NCBI GenBank assembly: GCA_017395365.1
Contig: JAFPUN010000003.1
Location: forward strand, 1 to 64,000
Source of the DNA: Bacteroidales bacterium
Lineage (GTDB): Bacteria; Bacteroidota; Bacteroidia; Bacteroidales; F082
Reading direction: 5' to 3'
Length of the DNA stretch: 64,000 bases
Numbering within the stretch: position 1 is the stretch's first letter; every line of letters begins with the position of its first letter. Shown piece by piece: positions 8,513 through 18,400 of this stretch. The notes beneath the pieces were generated by a model. The model was given only the letters and a program-made list of their open reading frames with translations. It was not told the DNA's origin and searched no databases. Position numbers and translations under genes: made by a program.

Positions 8513-11500
8513 TCACTGCTGCCTCTCATAGACATAACCATGTCCAGGTTGCAGCGTAGTGAGGTCACCCCTCCAGCTGCTGCCGTTGTAGGTGGCGGTG
8601 TTGCCATTCTTGTCGGTGATGGTATCGCCGCTGGCGGGCGTGACGCCGAGGCTGCCAAGAGCGGTGGCGATGTCCTTGGCCTGCGTTCCAGTATAACCAA
8701 ACCAGTTGTGGCCAGGCATGATGTTCAGGCTGACATTGGTGACGGTGGCGCCGCTCAGCGTGAGGCTGACGGCCTCGGTGGCCTCGATCTTGTACATCTT
8801 GCCAGGCTCGATGGCGGTCAGCGTGCCACTCCAAGTGCCGTTCTCATAGCGGACAAAGCCTTCGTCCTGCGAGTTGATGAGGACAGCCTTGCCGCCGAGG
8901 GCCGCTTCCAATTGCTCAAGCGTCATGGCCTTGGTGGGCGTCCACCAGTTGCAGCCGGCAGCCAAGGTGGGATAGACCTCGCCGTTGAGGCTGACGTTGG
9001 AGGTGATGTCGCCCGTGGTGACAGCCAGGGTCTCGTTGTAGACACCTTGATTGAGACCTCCCTTGAGGCGGACATAGACGTTGGCGGCGAGCAGGTCGGT
9101 GGTCGGGTTGGTCGGGTTCACAGGTGTGTCGCCGCCTTCAACGATGGTCACGTCGTCGACCAACAGCGAGGCTTGGTCTGCATCGGCAGTGTGGCGAATG
9201 GCCACATAACCTTGACCCGTGTATGCGCTCAAGTCCACAGTCACCATGGTGTAATCTGTAGATGTCACTTGGGTCGCAGGTAGTAATGCGGTAGCAAACT
9301 GACCGATCGCATTGGTTCCTGTCGACAAATGAACAGAATAGTAGTCCGTATAACTGGTGTTCGTAATCTTGATGTAAAAAACCATATTTCCACCAAGTGT
9401 AATTTGAGGTGAAATCAGCCAATCGTCAACAGCATTGGAGGCATCATAAACGGATCCCACATAATAGTTCCCGCTATTCGTTGTATAAACCGTACCCGAA
9501 GAACCGGATGGATTATAGCCGCTTTGTCCTACGGCCCATGTAGTTGAGCCGTTGTCGTCACTACCTACAGTCCATCCTTGCGTGGTGCCATCCTCGAAGT
9601 CGTAGGTCAGCGTCTCACGGTTGCCCCTTGCGTTGGCTGCAAGCGTCACGGTGCTGCCATACGTGCCGTTCTCCGCGACGCTGACCTCATAATCCGATGG
9701 AGCCGTCACGGTGATGTCGCCCGACAGGTCGGCGCCGATCACGGCAACGCTCTTCACCGCCGACGGGCCGTCTCCCTCGGCATAGCCGAACCCGGACACG
9801 GCGTTCGGCGACACGGCAAGGCTCGCGCTCGCACTGCCCACCTGCATCGTGAAGGTCACCTGGTTGTTAGAAGTGACCTGAGTGCCTGAATTGGAAGAGG
9901 CGGAGGCGGGATTAAAGTTGGTGTTATCGTTGTAGATGTACAAAGCGCGGTTAGCACTAGTAGAATAGACATAGAATTTTGGCGAGTTGCTCGAACTGCT
10001 CACATAGGACCCCGTGTTATCGTCCATGCAGACGAGCAGGTTGCTCTCACCATCATACTCGAAGGGAGTGGCCAAAGTGATGGTAGTCCAACCTGAAGAA
10101 TTGAAGGTGACGCTGCCACTGAACACCTTGTCACTGTTAGAGCAAGTCGCCCAGTCGGTACCACTACTGAAAGCGGTCTTGGAGGTGTGCTTCAGGTAAA
10201 GATCAATGTTTCTCGTGGCCGACTTGCTATTCGACACCTTGAAAGCCACCTTGGTGATAGTGCCAGCACTTCCGACTTCAGCCGCAGTATAGATTTGTTG
10301 CGTCAAGCTGTATTTGTAGTATGCGTAGGTCGGCAGATATTGGTTAACATTTGTCCCGCTACCTATGGTTATTTCAGCCTCCTGGGTCATCTTGAAGATG
10401 CCAACAACGGTCACGTCATACGCAGGCAAGGTGAACTGGTTGTTCGTCACGGTCACGGTGGTGTTCACGTCGCCCGTCTTGAAGACAAGCCACGTGCTCA
10501 GGTAGTAGTCGGTCTCGGGCGTGGCCGTCAGCGTCACGGTGGTGCCTGGCGCGCCGCCTGTCGTCGAGGCAGTCACGGTGCCGTGCTCCACCTCGGCCAC
10601 CGTGACGGTGCAGCCGCTGACGAAGGTGGCTCCGACGGTGACGTCGCTGTCGGGCATGGTGAACTGGTTGTCGGTCACCGTGATGGGGTTGTTACTGGCG
10701 TCCCTCACATCCCAAGCCGAGAAGAAGTAACCCGAAGCCGGAGTGGCACTCAAGCTGACGGTCTCATTCTTGTAGGCCGTGGTCGGGTTGGCGCTGATGC
10801 TGCCGTTTTCGACGGGGTTGCAGGTAATTGTGTGGGCTTGCAAGGCCGTGAAATTGGCCGTGTATGAAGCGTTTTGCGTGACGGTGAAAGTATAGGTCGG
10901 GTCGGTGCTGACCACGCTATTGCCCATCTTCCAGTTGGTGAAATCGTAATGATTATTGGGGGTGGCCGTCAAGGTGCAACTGGTGCCAGAATAGAAGGTC
11001 CCTCCCCCACTCACCGTGCCGCCTGCTGTCGGGTTGGCCGACACCGAGATGGTGTATTGCGGGATGGCGGTGAACGTCGCCGTGTAGGTGGCGCTCTCCG
11101 TCACCTCGAAGGTGTAGGTGGCGTCGGTGCTGACCACGGTGTTACCTTTCTTCCAGTTGGTGAAGGTGTAACCCGTGTTCGGCGTAGCGGTCAGCGTGCA
11201 GCTGGTGCCAGAATAATAGGTACCTGCGCCACTCACTGTACCGCCCGAGGTCGGACTAGCATTCACCGTGATGGTATATGGGGTACCGCCTACCACGCTG
11301 ATGGTGCCAAGGTAGGTCACTTTATCGAAGCCATACACGCAAAGTGTGAGCTCGGTGCCGGCAGTCAAGGTACCATTGATGTTGATGTTGGCCGTGGTGC
11401 CGCTCACGGTGGCCTTGCCCAAGATGTTGTGGCTGGCGTCGGTGATGGTAGCCACTGCCCCGTTGCCGTTGCTGACGGTAACTGAATAAGTAGTTGCCGA

Positions 11501-13327
11501 AGGCGCAATCGTACCTGTATGGGTGACGTTCATGGCCTGCGGGGTCTTAGTACGAATCAGCATACTTGGGTCGCCGTAAAGGATCCAAGCTTGGTAGGTA
11601 CCCACAGCGGATTGATCGGTACCGTAGTTATCAAAAATACCAAACAGACCGTTGATGGAGACGCCACCCCAGGTGTGTTTCGTACCACCGGAGCTGGAGA
11701 GTCCTGCCAAAATATCGACACACTCGTCTTGGGCCCACATGGGTGGAATCCAAGGCTGGCTGATGTACGACATCAAGGTGCCGATGGCACCTGTAGGATT
11801 GTTGTTGTTGGTAGCATTCATCCAAGCCTCGGCGAAACAGTCGCTGCTGTAGTCGTATTTACCGACAAGGCAGGCCACCGACCAGATGAAGGGCAATTTG
11901 TTTTCATTGGTCAAGGCATTGACGTGCGAAACGCTATAACTTGCCACTCCCCACATCGTCTCGGCACCATGATTACAATAGTTGATGATGCCGACACCAC
12001 TATTGATATCAGCGGAGATCTGGGCAGCAGTGGCCGTATAACCAGAAAGATTTGCATAGCGTTGATAGACGGGGGAATAACCATAGTTCATTAAGTCAGT
12101 TCGGATGACATCCATGTGTTGGTAATCATCTTCACCGTTATGGCCCGATCCACCTTCTTTTTTAGCGATACCCTCTCCCACTTTCAGCCATGTGGCAGAA
12201 GTAGTGAGGTCACGCTCGTAGGTGATGACGCGGTTGCATTGCGTGGTCACGCGAGCGGCAGTGCTGGCCGAGAAACGACCAATAAAGACATCGTTGTAAT
12301 AGTCGCTACCGACGATTTGTCCGTAGGCGTTGTCTCCTAAGCCGCTATAGCTGGAACCGCCACCCGAGTATGAATATCCCGGAATCTGCGCCACGTCGCC
12401 GACGAGCAGCACATGGGTAATGTTGTTGTTGGCATTGTATTGATTCTGGATATAGGTCTTAATGGCCGAGTAGGAGCTACCAGCGGTGCTGGTACCCACG
12501 ATGGTGGTGTTCACGCCGCGGGTCTTCTTCCAGTTGACGAAATCGGTCATCGAGCTGATGAAGTTGTCGTAGCAAATGATGAGCAGGTCGCCTTCCTCGT
12601 CGAGGGGCGTGTAGCGGTTCATCGAGGCTTCGTAGTTGATGAAGTGGCGTTGGTAGACGCTCTTGAAGTCAGGGTCCATCTTGACGACGTTGCTGCGGCG
12701 GCTCTCGATGGTGTTGCTGCCGTGGTCGTCCACCTTGTACATCTCCACCGTCATGTTGTAGTAAACGCGGAGGGTCTTGGTGGCGGGGTTGTAGGCAAAG
12801 GGATAGACCACCATGTTCTGGCCACGGAAGTCGCGGATGATGTATGGCTCGTAGAGGCCAATGTTACTGGCCGGGAAGAACGCATCCTCACTGTAGCATG
12901 CGCCGTATGTGTAAGGCACATCCTCAGGGTTGACGGTGCGGGGGAAGTCGCCCTTCGAAGGGGCCACCTCGATGCCTTCGAAGTCACGATACTGGGCATC
13001 GACGACGCGGATGCTCATGCGGGCCTTGTCGCCGATGAGGACGGGGATACCCGTCATGGGCATGTCGGGTTCGCCGGCATGGGCGGTGCTGACGGCCTTG
13101 GGCATGGTGATGACTTGTGCCTCGCCTCTCGGCGTGGTGACGGAGGCGGTATAAAAACCAGGCACCTGCACGTTGACCTGGATGCTGTTTTCGGAGCTGC
13201 TGATGAGCTGGGTGCGGTAGGTCTCGGGTTGGTCGCTGAGGATGGAGGTCCATCGTGGAGCGGCCTGCTGCGCCGAAGCCCAAAGGGCGGCGACGAGCAA
13301 TAAAGACAAGGTAAGATGTTTTTTCAT
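8513..13327 (-). CDS. Kgp-like gingipain-type cysteine protease (peptidase C25) with adhesin half and Trp-rich C-terminal module
   Basis: 1604 residues from the ATG at 13327, which begins a signal peptide (MKKHLTLSLLLVAALWASAQ); upstream in-frame ATGs would add an implausible leader. Order: C25 propeptide (about 25-230); C25 catalytic domain (about 240-610) with H453 in YCNHGAETMWG and C486 in WSVACLVGKYD, 33 residues apart as in gingipains; an Ig-like domain; divergent InlB/Flg_new repeats (about 680-1030); a two-part adhesin region including a cleaved-adhesin sandwich (YDFEDGTTQGWTVGS); and the WWTP-GYVY module (about 1456-1604). Around the Cys the protein resembles lysine gingipain (SVAC, CFAEA, later YGDPSMLIRT). 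Secreted proteolysis is likely; Lys specificity is inferred from family resemblance only. The gingipain T9SS domain is replaced by the Trp-rich module. Confidence 0.9.
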   Translation of the reverse strand: MKKHLTLSLLLVAALWASAQQAAPRWTSILSDQPETYRTQLISSSENSIQVNVQVPGFYTASVTTPRGEAQVITMPKAVSTAHAGEPDMPMTGIPVLIGDKARMSIRVVDAQYRDFEGIEVAPSKGDFPRTVNPEDVPYTYGACYSEDAFFPASNIGLYEPYIIRDFRGQNMVVYPFAYNPATKTLRVYYNMTVEMYKVDDHGSNTIESRRSNVVKMDPDFKSVYQRHFINYEASMNRYTPLDEEGDLLIICYDNFISSMTDFVNWKKTRGVNTTIVGTSTAGSSYSAIKTYIQNQYNANNNITHVLLVGDVAQIPGYSYSGGGSSYSGLGDNAYGQIVGSDYYNDVFIGRFSASTAARVTTQCNRVITYERDLTTSATWLKVGEGIAKKEGGSGHNGEDDYQHMDVIRTDLMNYGYSPVYQRYANLSGYTATAAQISADINSGVGIINYCNHGAETMWGVASYSVSHVNALTNENKLPFIWSVACLVGKYDYSSDCFAEAWMNATNNNNPTGAIGTLMSYISQPWIPPMWAQDECVDILAGLSSSGGTKHTWGGVSINGLFGIFDNYGTDQSAVGTYQAWILYGDPSMLIRTKTPQAMNVTHTGTIAPSATTYSVTVSNGNGAVATITDASHNILGKATVSGTTANININGTLTAGTELTLCVYGFDKVTYLGTISVVGGTPYTITVNASPTSGGTVSGAGTYYSGTSCTLTATPNTGYTFTNWKKGNTVVSTDATYTFEVTESATYTATFTAIPQYTISVSANPTAGGTVSGGGTFYSGTSCTLTATPNNHYDFTNWKMGNSVVSTDPTYTFTVTQNASYTANFTALQAHTITCNPVENGSISANPTTAYKNETVSLSATPASGYFFSAWDVRDASNNPITVTDNQFTMPDSDVTVGATFVSGCTVTVAEVEHGTVTASTTGGAPGTTVTLTATPETDYYLSTWLVFKTGDVNTTVTVTNNQFTLPAYDVTVVGIFKMTQEAEITIGSGTNVNQYLPTYAYYKYSLTQQIYTAAEVGSAGTITKVAFKVSNSKSATRNIDLYLKHTSKTAFSSGTDWATCSNSDKVFSGSVTFNSSGWTTITLATPFEYDGESNLLVCMDDNTGSYVSSSSNSPKFYVYSTSANRALYIYNDNTNFNPASASSNSGTQVTSNNQVTFTMQVGSASASLAVSPNAVSGFGYAEGDGPSAVKSVAVIGADLSGDITVTAPSDYEVSVAENGTYGSTVTLAANARGNRETLTYDFEDGTTQGWTVGSDDNGSTTWAVGQSGYNPSGSSGTVYTTNSGNYYVGSVYDASNAVDDWLISPQITLGGNMVFYIKITNTSYTDYYSVHLSTGTNAIGQFATALLPATQVTSTDYTMVTVDLSAYTGQGYVAIRHTADADQASLLVDDVTIVEGGDTPVNPTNPTTDLLAANVYVRLKGGLNQGVYNETLAVTTGDITSNVSLNGEVYPTLAAGCNWWTPTKAMTLEQLEAALGGKAVLINSQDEGFVRYENGTWSGTLTAIEPGKMYKIEATEAVSLTLSGATVTNVSLNIMPGHNWFGYTGTQAKDIATALGSLGVTPASGDTITDKNGNTATYNGSSWRGDLTTLQPGHGYVYERQQ

Positions 13328-13357
13328 ATTTTTGGATTTCATTTGATTTCGAGACCA

Positions 13358-13365
13358 CAAAAATA
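13358..13365 (-). promoter_or_regulatory. -7 element of the Kgp-like protease gene
   Basis: TATTTTTG on the minus strand, about 30 bp before the ATG at 13327. Confidence 0.55.
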
Positions 13366-13506
13366 GGAAAAATAATACAAAAAAAAGGAAAAAATCGCAT
13401 TTGAATGGGGGGGGCTTCGAAGCCCCCTTCCCCCTTGAGAAGGGGGAGGCGCAAAGCGACGACAGGTGGTCTCCCAAGGAGAAACCTGAGCCCATTTTCC
13501 TTCGGT

Positions 13507-13552
13507 TTTTGTCCAAATCTATAGTTTTTAATACACTTTTGGACGAAAATCA
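13507..13552. repeat. 46-bp repeat, left copy flanking the AAA ATPase gene
   Basis: It starts TTTTGTCCAAATCTATAG and ends ACTTTTGGACGAAAATCA. The inner GTCCAAA/TTTGGAC arms form an inverted repeat with a loop of about 20 nt. The same 46 bp recur at 15065-15110. Confidence 0.9.
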
Positions 13553-13575
13553 CTTGCAGAACCAAAAAGAAAGCG

Positions 13576-13583
13576 TATTTTTG
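13576..13583 (+). promoter_or_regulatory. Promoter of the AAA ATPase gene
   Basis: TATTTTTG (TAnnTTTG) lies 16 bp before the ATG, with CTTG at 13553-13556 in the -33 position (19-bp spacer). The left 46-bp repeat ends immediately upstream of that -33 position. Confidence 0.6.
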
Positions 13584-13599
13584 CCGTCGGAACAAAACA

Positions 13600-15057
13600 A
13601 TGGAAATGGAAAAGACTGAGAGACTTATCGGGCGCGAACGCGAATGCGAGGAACTAAAATGGGCTTACGAGTCAAGACGTTCCGAGCTTGTCGTTTTGTA
13701 CGGCCGACGCAGGATTGGCAAGACCTTCCTTGTACGCCGTTTTTTCAACGACCGCTACACCTTCTATTATGTTGGGGCGCACCGGCAGAAGAAGAACGTA
13801 CAGCTGAAGAACTTCCGCGAGATGCTGGTCCGCTATTCAGGCGACGACGGCATACCGACGCTCGCCAACTGGCACGAGGCCTTCCTGCACCTTGAAGCCT
13901 ACTTGGAGCGTTGCAAAGACAAGCGCAAAGTGCTGTTTTTCGATGAGATGCCCTGGGTCGACACGCAAGGAAGCGAGTTCGTCGACGAGTTGGAATACTT
14001 CTGGTCCAACTGGGTGCAACAGCGCGACGACATCGTGCTGATAGCCTGCGGCAGCGCCACGAGTTGGATGAAAGACAAGATCGAAGACAACCAAGGCGGC
14101 CTTCACAACCGCATCACCCACCGCATCTATCTCCGTCCGTTCTACCTGCACGAATGCAAGGCCTATCTCCGCGAACACGGCTTCGACTGGGACGATTACC
14201 AAATCCTGCAATGCTACATGCTGTTTGGGGGCGTGCCTTACTATCTCAGCCTGCTGCGGCCCTATCTCAGCCTGCCCGAGAATGTCGACGCACTGGTGTT
14301 TCGTCGCGGCGGCGACCTGAGCAACGAGTTCGGCGAACTCTACAATGCGCTCTTCAACAAAGCCGACCGCTACATCGCCATCGTAAAGCTACTGTCGTCG
14401 AAGCGGCAAGGCTTCACACGCAAGGAAATCGCAAAGGCGACTGGATTTGCCGGCGGCGGCCTGACGAAAATGCTCGACAACCTCGACCGCTGCGACTTCA
14501 TCGTTTCGTATGCGCAATTCGGCAACAAAAGCAAGCAAACGCTCTACCGCCTGTCCGACTTCTACACCCTTTTCTATTTCAGCTATGTGGAGGGCAACCG
14601 CACGCACGACGAGCAATACTGGCAGCACCATTTCGCCGACCGCAGCGTGGCGGCATGGCAAGGCTTCACCTTCGAGGAGCTCTGCTTGCGACATTTGCCA
14701 CTCATCAAGCAGGGATTGGGCATCTCGGGCATGGCCACCGAGGCCTCAGCATGGCGCTATGTGCCCCAAAAAGGCGACCACCGCAAAGGCGTCCAAGTCG
14801 ACCTCGTCATCAAACGCGCCGACAAAATCACCCATCTCGTCGAGATGAAATTCTCCGAAACGCCATTCGTCATCACCAAGGCCTACGAGCAGCAGCTGAA
14901 CGAACGCAAGAGCCTGTTCATGGAGATGGCCAAGGTGAGACACGGCGTGGTGCACACTTTCATCACGCCCAAGGGGCTGTCGAGAGGCGCACATTCATCC
15001 ATTGTCCACAGCCAGCTGACAGCCAAGGACTTGTTTGCGCCATTAGGCAGGTTCTGA
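13600..15057 (+). CDS. AAA+ ATPase with C-terminal DUF234/PD-(D/E)XK-like domain
   Basis: 485 residues. Walker A is GRRRIGKT (35-42) and Walker B VLFFDE (111-116), in an ATPase_2 (archaeal-type STAND-like) NTPase core. A winged-helix-like region follows (about 262-310, RKEIAKATGFAGGGLTKMLD). The C-terminus carries a DUF234-type restriction-endonuclease fold: VQVDLVIKRADKITHLVEMK gives the D...ExK signature near 405-425. Members of this family are common, often multicopy, in Bacteroidota and archaea; their role is not established, with defence or mobile-element functions suggested. It is the only plus-strand gene in a 40-kb minus-strand block, and identical 46-bp repeats lie 47 bp upstream and 7 bp downstream of it. 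It looks like an inserted unit. Confidence 0.88.
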   Translation: MEMEKTERLIGRERECEELKWAYESRRSELVVLYGRRRIGKTFLVRRFFNDRYTFYYVGAHRQKKNVQLKNFREMLVRYSGDDGIPTLANWHEAFLHLEAYLERCKDKRKVLFFDEMPWVDTQGSEFVDELEYFWSNWVQQRDDIVLIACGSATSWMKDKIEDNQGGLHNRITHRIYLRPFYLHECKAYLREHGFDWDDYQILQCYMLFGGVPYYLSLLRPYLSLPENVDALVFRRGGDLSNEFGELYNALFNKADRYIAIVKLLSSKRQGFTRKEIAKATGFAGGGLTKMLDNLDRCDFIVSYAQFGNKSKQTLYRLSDFYTLFYFSYVEGNRTHDEQYWQHHFADRSVAAWQGFTFEELCLRHLPLIKQGLGISGMATEASAWRYVPQKGDHRKGVQVDLVIKRADKITHLVEMKFSETPFVITKAYEQQLNERKSLFMEMAKVRHGVVHTFITPKGLSRGAHSSIVHSQLTAKDLFAPLGRF

Positions 15058-15064
15058 CACTAAC

Positions 15065-15110
15065 TTTTGTCCAAATCTATAGTTTTTAATACACTTTTGG
15101 ACGAAAATCA
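15065..15110. repeat. 46-bp repeat, right copy flanking the AAA ATPase gene
   Basis: Identical over 46 bp to 13507-13552 and in the same orientation, beginning 7 bp after the ATPase stop codon. Confidence 0.9.
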
Positions 15111-15116
15111 TTCAAT

Positions 15117-15154
15117 TTTTGTCCAAATCTATGGTTTTTTTCCACTTTTGGACG
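15117..15154. repeat. Third, shortened copy of the 46-bp repeat
   Basis: Shares TTTTGTCCAAATCTAT and CACTTTTGGACG with the full copies but has a changed middle. It sits 6 bp after the right copy. Confidence 0.75.
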
Positions 15155-15168
15155 GGAAGTTCTCTCTC

Positions 15169-15211
15169 TGGATTGCTTCGTCGTGCCTCCTCGCAATGAC
15201 GCGAAGCGACG
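15169..15211. repeat. Dispersed GATTGCTTCGTCG repeat, copy 1
   Basis: About 43 bp, starting GGATTGCTTCGTCGTGCC and running through CTCGCAATGACG to AAGCGACG. It is nearly identical to 21339-21381 and related to the palindrome at 50479-50519. Confidence 0.75.
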
Positions 15212-15334
15212 CGGCACGAGGCGAGGATAAGGCGCGAAGCGGGGCTTTGAATCCCCCCAGCCCCCTTTGCAAAGGGGGAGGGCCTACCGGACGCGGCGCG
15301 AAGCGACGACAAGAGCGCAAAGCGGGCTACAGCT

Positions 15335-15375
15335 AAAAAACCGCCCGTGTTTTCTCAATTGGAAAACACGGGCGG
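15335..15375 (-). terminator. Rho-independent terminator of the LRR gene at 15417
   Basis: A perfect 14-bp stem (CCGCCCGTGTTTTC at 15341-15354 with GAAAACACGGGCGG at 15362-15375), a 7-nt loop, then six T on the minus strand (15340-15335). Confidence 0.9.
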
Positions 15376-15416
15376 GCACAGTAAAGGGGCTCTCCCCTGC
15401 TCTTTCACTTAGTTTA

Positions 15417-18400
15417 TTAATATGATGGCTGCATGGTCAACGTCTTCGGCTCCGAGCTGGCGTTATAGTAGATGTAGCCGTAACCAGTTTGGAGAGTGAA
15501 GTTTGAAATATAGGTTCCATAATCGCTTTGCCAGAGACTGCTGGCTTCGTTATAGGTATACGTGTGGCCATCTTCCGTGAGGATTTTGTCGCCGTCAGTA
15601 GGCGTCGTGTCCAAAACTACCCGGATTTCAACAGGAGCATTGCCAATGAAGCCAAACCAAGTGTAACCCTGTCCAAGTTCGACGGCGACAGTCGTAGGAC
15701 GCTCGCCTGTGAAGCTGAACGAGCCGCTCGCTTCTGTCAGGATCTTGTACATCTTGCCAGGCTCGATGCTCGTGAGCGTGCCGCCCCAAGTGCCGCCGGA
15801 GCGACGCAGGAAGCCTTCGTCCTGCGAGTTGACGAGGATGTCGCCTTGGACGATGCCATTGTCGAAGGCTTCCATAAGGTCGGCAGCGGTGTTGCCCTCG
15901 AAAGGCGCCCACCATTTCCAAACTCCGGCGACAAGCGAATAAGTGGTCGCGCAGCCATCGCCCACAATGTTGGCGAAGCTGCTCCAACCCGCAGCGTTTT
16001 TGTAGGTATTAACGCTGCCGCAAGGCACGTAGACGGTGATGTTTTCCGTATTCACGTTTAGGAAGGCGTTGCTTTCGATGGTGGGCGGATCATAGCTCTC
16101 CACGATGATGGTGGTGAGGCCAGTGCAATGGTCGAAGGCATGTTCACCGATGGTGGTCACCGAGCTGGGCAGGGTGATGCTGGTGAGGCCGGTGGCGTTT
16201 TCGAAGGCACCGTAGCCAATGCTTAAGACGCCGTTGGGGATAACCGTATTCTTGCAGCCCGAGATCAACTTGTTGTCGGACTTGCGGATGATGGCGTTGC
16301 AGGCATTGCGCGATTCGTAGGTGGCATTCATCGGGTCGACCTCGATGGTCTCGATGCTTTCACTCACGAAGGGATTGTTGTTGATATAGTTCACCGAGGC
16401 GGGCACGTAGACGCTGGTCAAGGGGCAATGCTCGAAGGCCTGCTGGCCGATGCTCGTCAGCGAGAAGGGCAGGATGATGGACTCGAGGCCGCTGTAGCAG
16501 AAGGCGTAATCGCCAATCTGCGTCACTCCTTCGGGGAGGACGATGTTGTGCAGGCTCGAGCAAGGTATGATTTGACCTTGGTTATCGGTGGAGTAGCCGA
16601 AGGCATAGTTCCCGATTGTGGTGATTTGCGGCGGCAGCGTGATTTCCTGCAAGCTGACGCAACCTGCGAAGGCTTTTGCAGAGATGGTATCCAAATCAGG
16701 GTTGGTGAAGTATTGCAGCTCGTTGAATTTGGTCATAAACCTTTGGTCTTTGAAGACCGTGCCCAACTCAGTGACCGCGGCGGCCTCGGCGTAGCTGAGT
16801 TCGCCGTCGTTGTTGCCGTCGCCATTTTGGTCCCATGCATAGAGGCAGGCGCCTTTGGTAATTTCTTCATCTTCAAACACGATATTGTTCACCGTGGTGA
16901 AGCTGTCCGACAGGGCCCAGTCGCTGTTGAAGCCCGTGTCGCAGGTGGCGCGCACGCGGAACTGGTAGGTGGCACCGGGCGTGAGGCCTTCCAGCGTCAT
17001 GCTGTTCTCTGTGGTGAGGCCAAGAGGCTGCCAGTCGGAGTATGAAGTCGTATAATTCTTGAACTCAATGTCGTCAACGCAGACAATATAGGCTTGATTC
17101 GAAACCGAATTAATATGTCCGATGGCGATGTAGCCACCACCCTGATACGCAGAAAGGTCGACAGTGTACTGACCGAAGGTCGTAGTTAGATCTCTTCTAG
17201 AAACCAATGTCAAATCGCTGACAGTAGGATTTATTTTCTTATTGGTATAATAGACAGCGATACTTCTTGCGCCAACGCCTGCACTATTTTGATATTTTGC
17301 ATAGAAAGTCAATTCGCCATGCAAGTCGTCAACAGGCATAAGGAAATAACTAGTGGCGGTAGCACTGCTCTGCTTTTCAGACACAATAGAGCCATACTTG
17401 CCTCCATTAGCAAATGGATTGCTGCTATTACCTTGGTTAATCACTGTCCAACGTGCAGATGTCGTACCAGAGTTGAGTATTATCCAGTTACTTGGCAAAC
17501 TACCACTAGAAATGCTATTGAATCTTTCCTCAAATGTCGTGGTAAGTCCTTCTCCCAGCACTTCCCTATACTCCACAGTGTATTCTTCCGCATGGCCTTC
17601 CCAAGTGAGCGTGGCCGAGAAGGGTCCTACGTTAGTGGCCTGCAGGTTGGTGGGCGCGGGGCATTCGTCGGGCATGGTGAACGCGACGGGGTTGGTCCAG
17701 GCGCTGTAGTGGGTCTCGTTGCCCACCGTGAATCGGCCACGGAGGCTGACGTAGTAGTTGGTGCTGGGGTCCAAGTTGCCGAGGCCGAAGACGTTGCCAT
17801 TGCTCCAAGTCCACGGAGTGCCAATCGGCTCCATGTCCTCGTCGTACAGCTGCACGTCGGTGCCGGTCTGTCCCTCGCGCGGCGTCCAGGTCAGCGTCAC
17901 CTCGGTGGGGGCTGTGGGCGTAACCACCAGGTTGGTGGGCGGAAGGTAGGTGTTGTCGTAGGTGAAGGTGACCTTGGGGCTGAAAGTCTGGGCAAAAGGC
18001 CCTGAAGAAGAGGGATTATAATAAATGGACGGCTTGTAGTTGGGGTTGGTGTTATAGTTGTTCACGCCCAGCCAATCGGCATGGTCGAAGTTCGTGCCTT
18101 GAGTATACTCATACTGTTGTTGACGGAAGCCAACCAGCAAGTTGCCGCCAGTATAGCTGTAACCTGCTTCGCCCAACAAGATTGTCATCTCGTGACCGCT
18201 AATGCTGAGGTAGGCGCCGTTCACGACAAGAGTCATGTCGTCCCAGTTATAGAATGTGTTATTGCTAAAATCGTTCTGGCTCACCTCTTTCAGATAGATG
18301 TCGAACCTTGCGTCGGCGCCCCATGGCGTACCATAGGTATATTGCTGGTTGTAGAACGTCAAGCTCTTGATTGTGCTGTATTGCATATCGGCGAGTTGCT

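Larger units (their letters stand above)
15058..15416. other. Repeat-rich spacer downstream of the AAA ATPase gene
   Basis: No gene is visible. It contains two copies of the 46-bp family, a copy of the GATTGCTTCGTCG dispersed repeat, a CCCCCTTTGCAAAGGGGGAG palindrome followed by GGCCTACCGGACGCG, and the terminator of the LRR gene at 15417. Confidence 0.7.

Noticed and set aside
14064-15089. 341-aa alternative plus frame in the AAA ATPase gene
   Set aside because: Arg/Pro/Gln-rich out-of-frame translation; the 485-aa frame has all the motifs.
13507-15110. Insertion sequence containing the AAA ATPase
   Set aside because: No transposase domain, and the flanking repeats are direct with internal hairpins, not terminal inverted repeats; kept only as a possible cassette.
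15117-15154. CRISPR-like array formed by the three GTCCAAATCTAT repeats
   Set aside because: Only three copies, one of them degenerate, separated by a whole gene and by 6 bp; no regular spacers and no cas genes.
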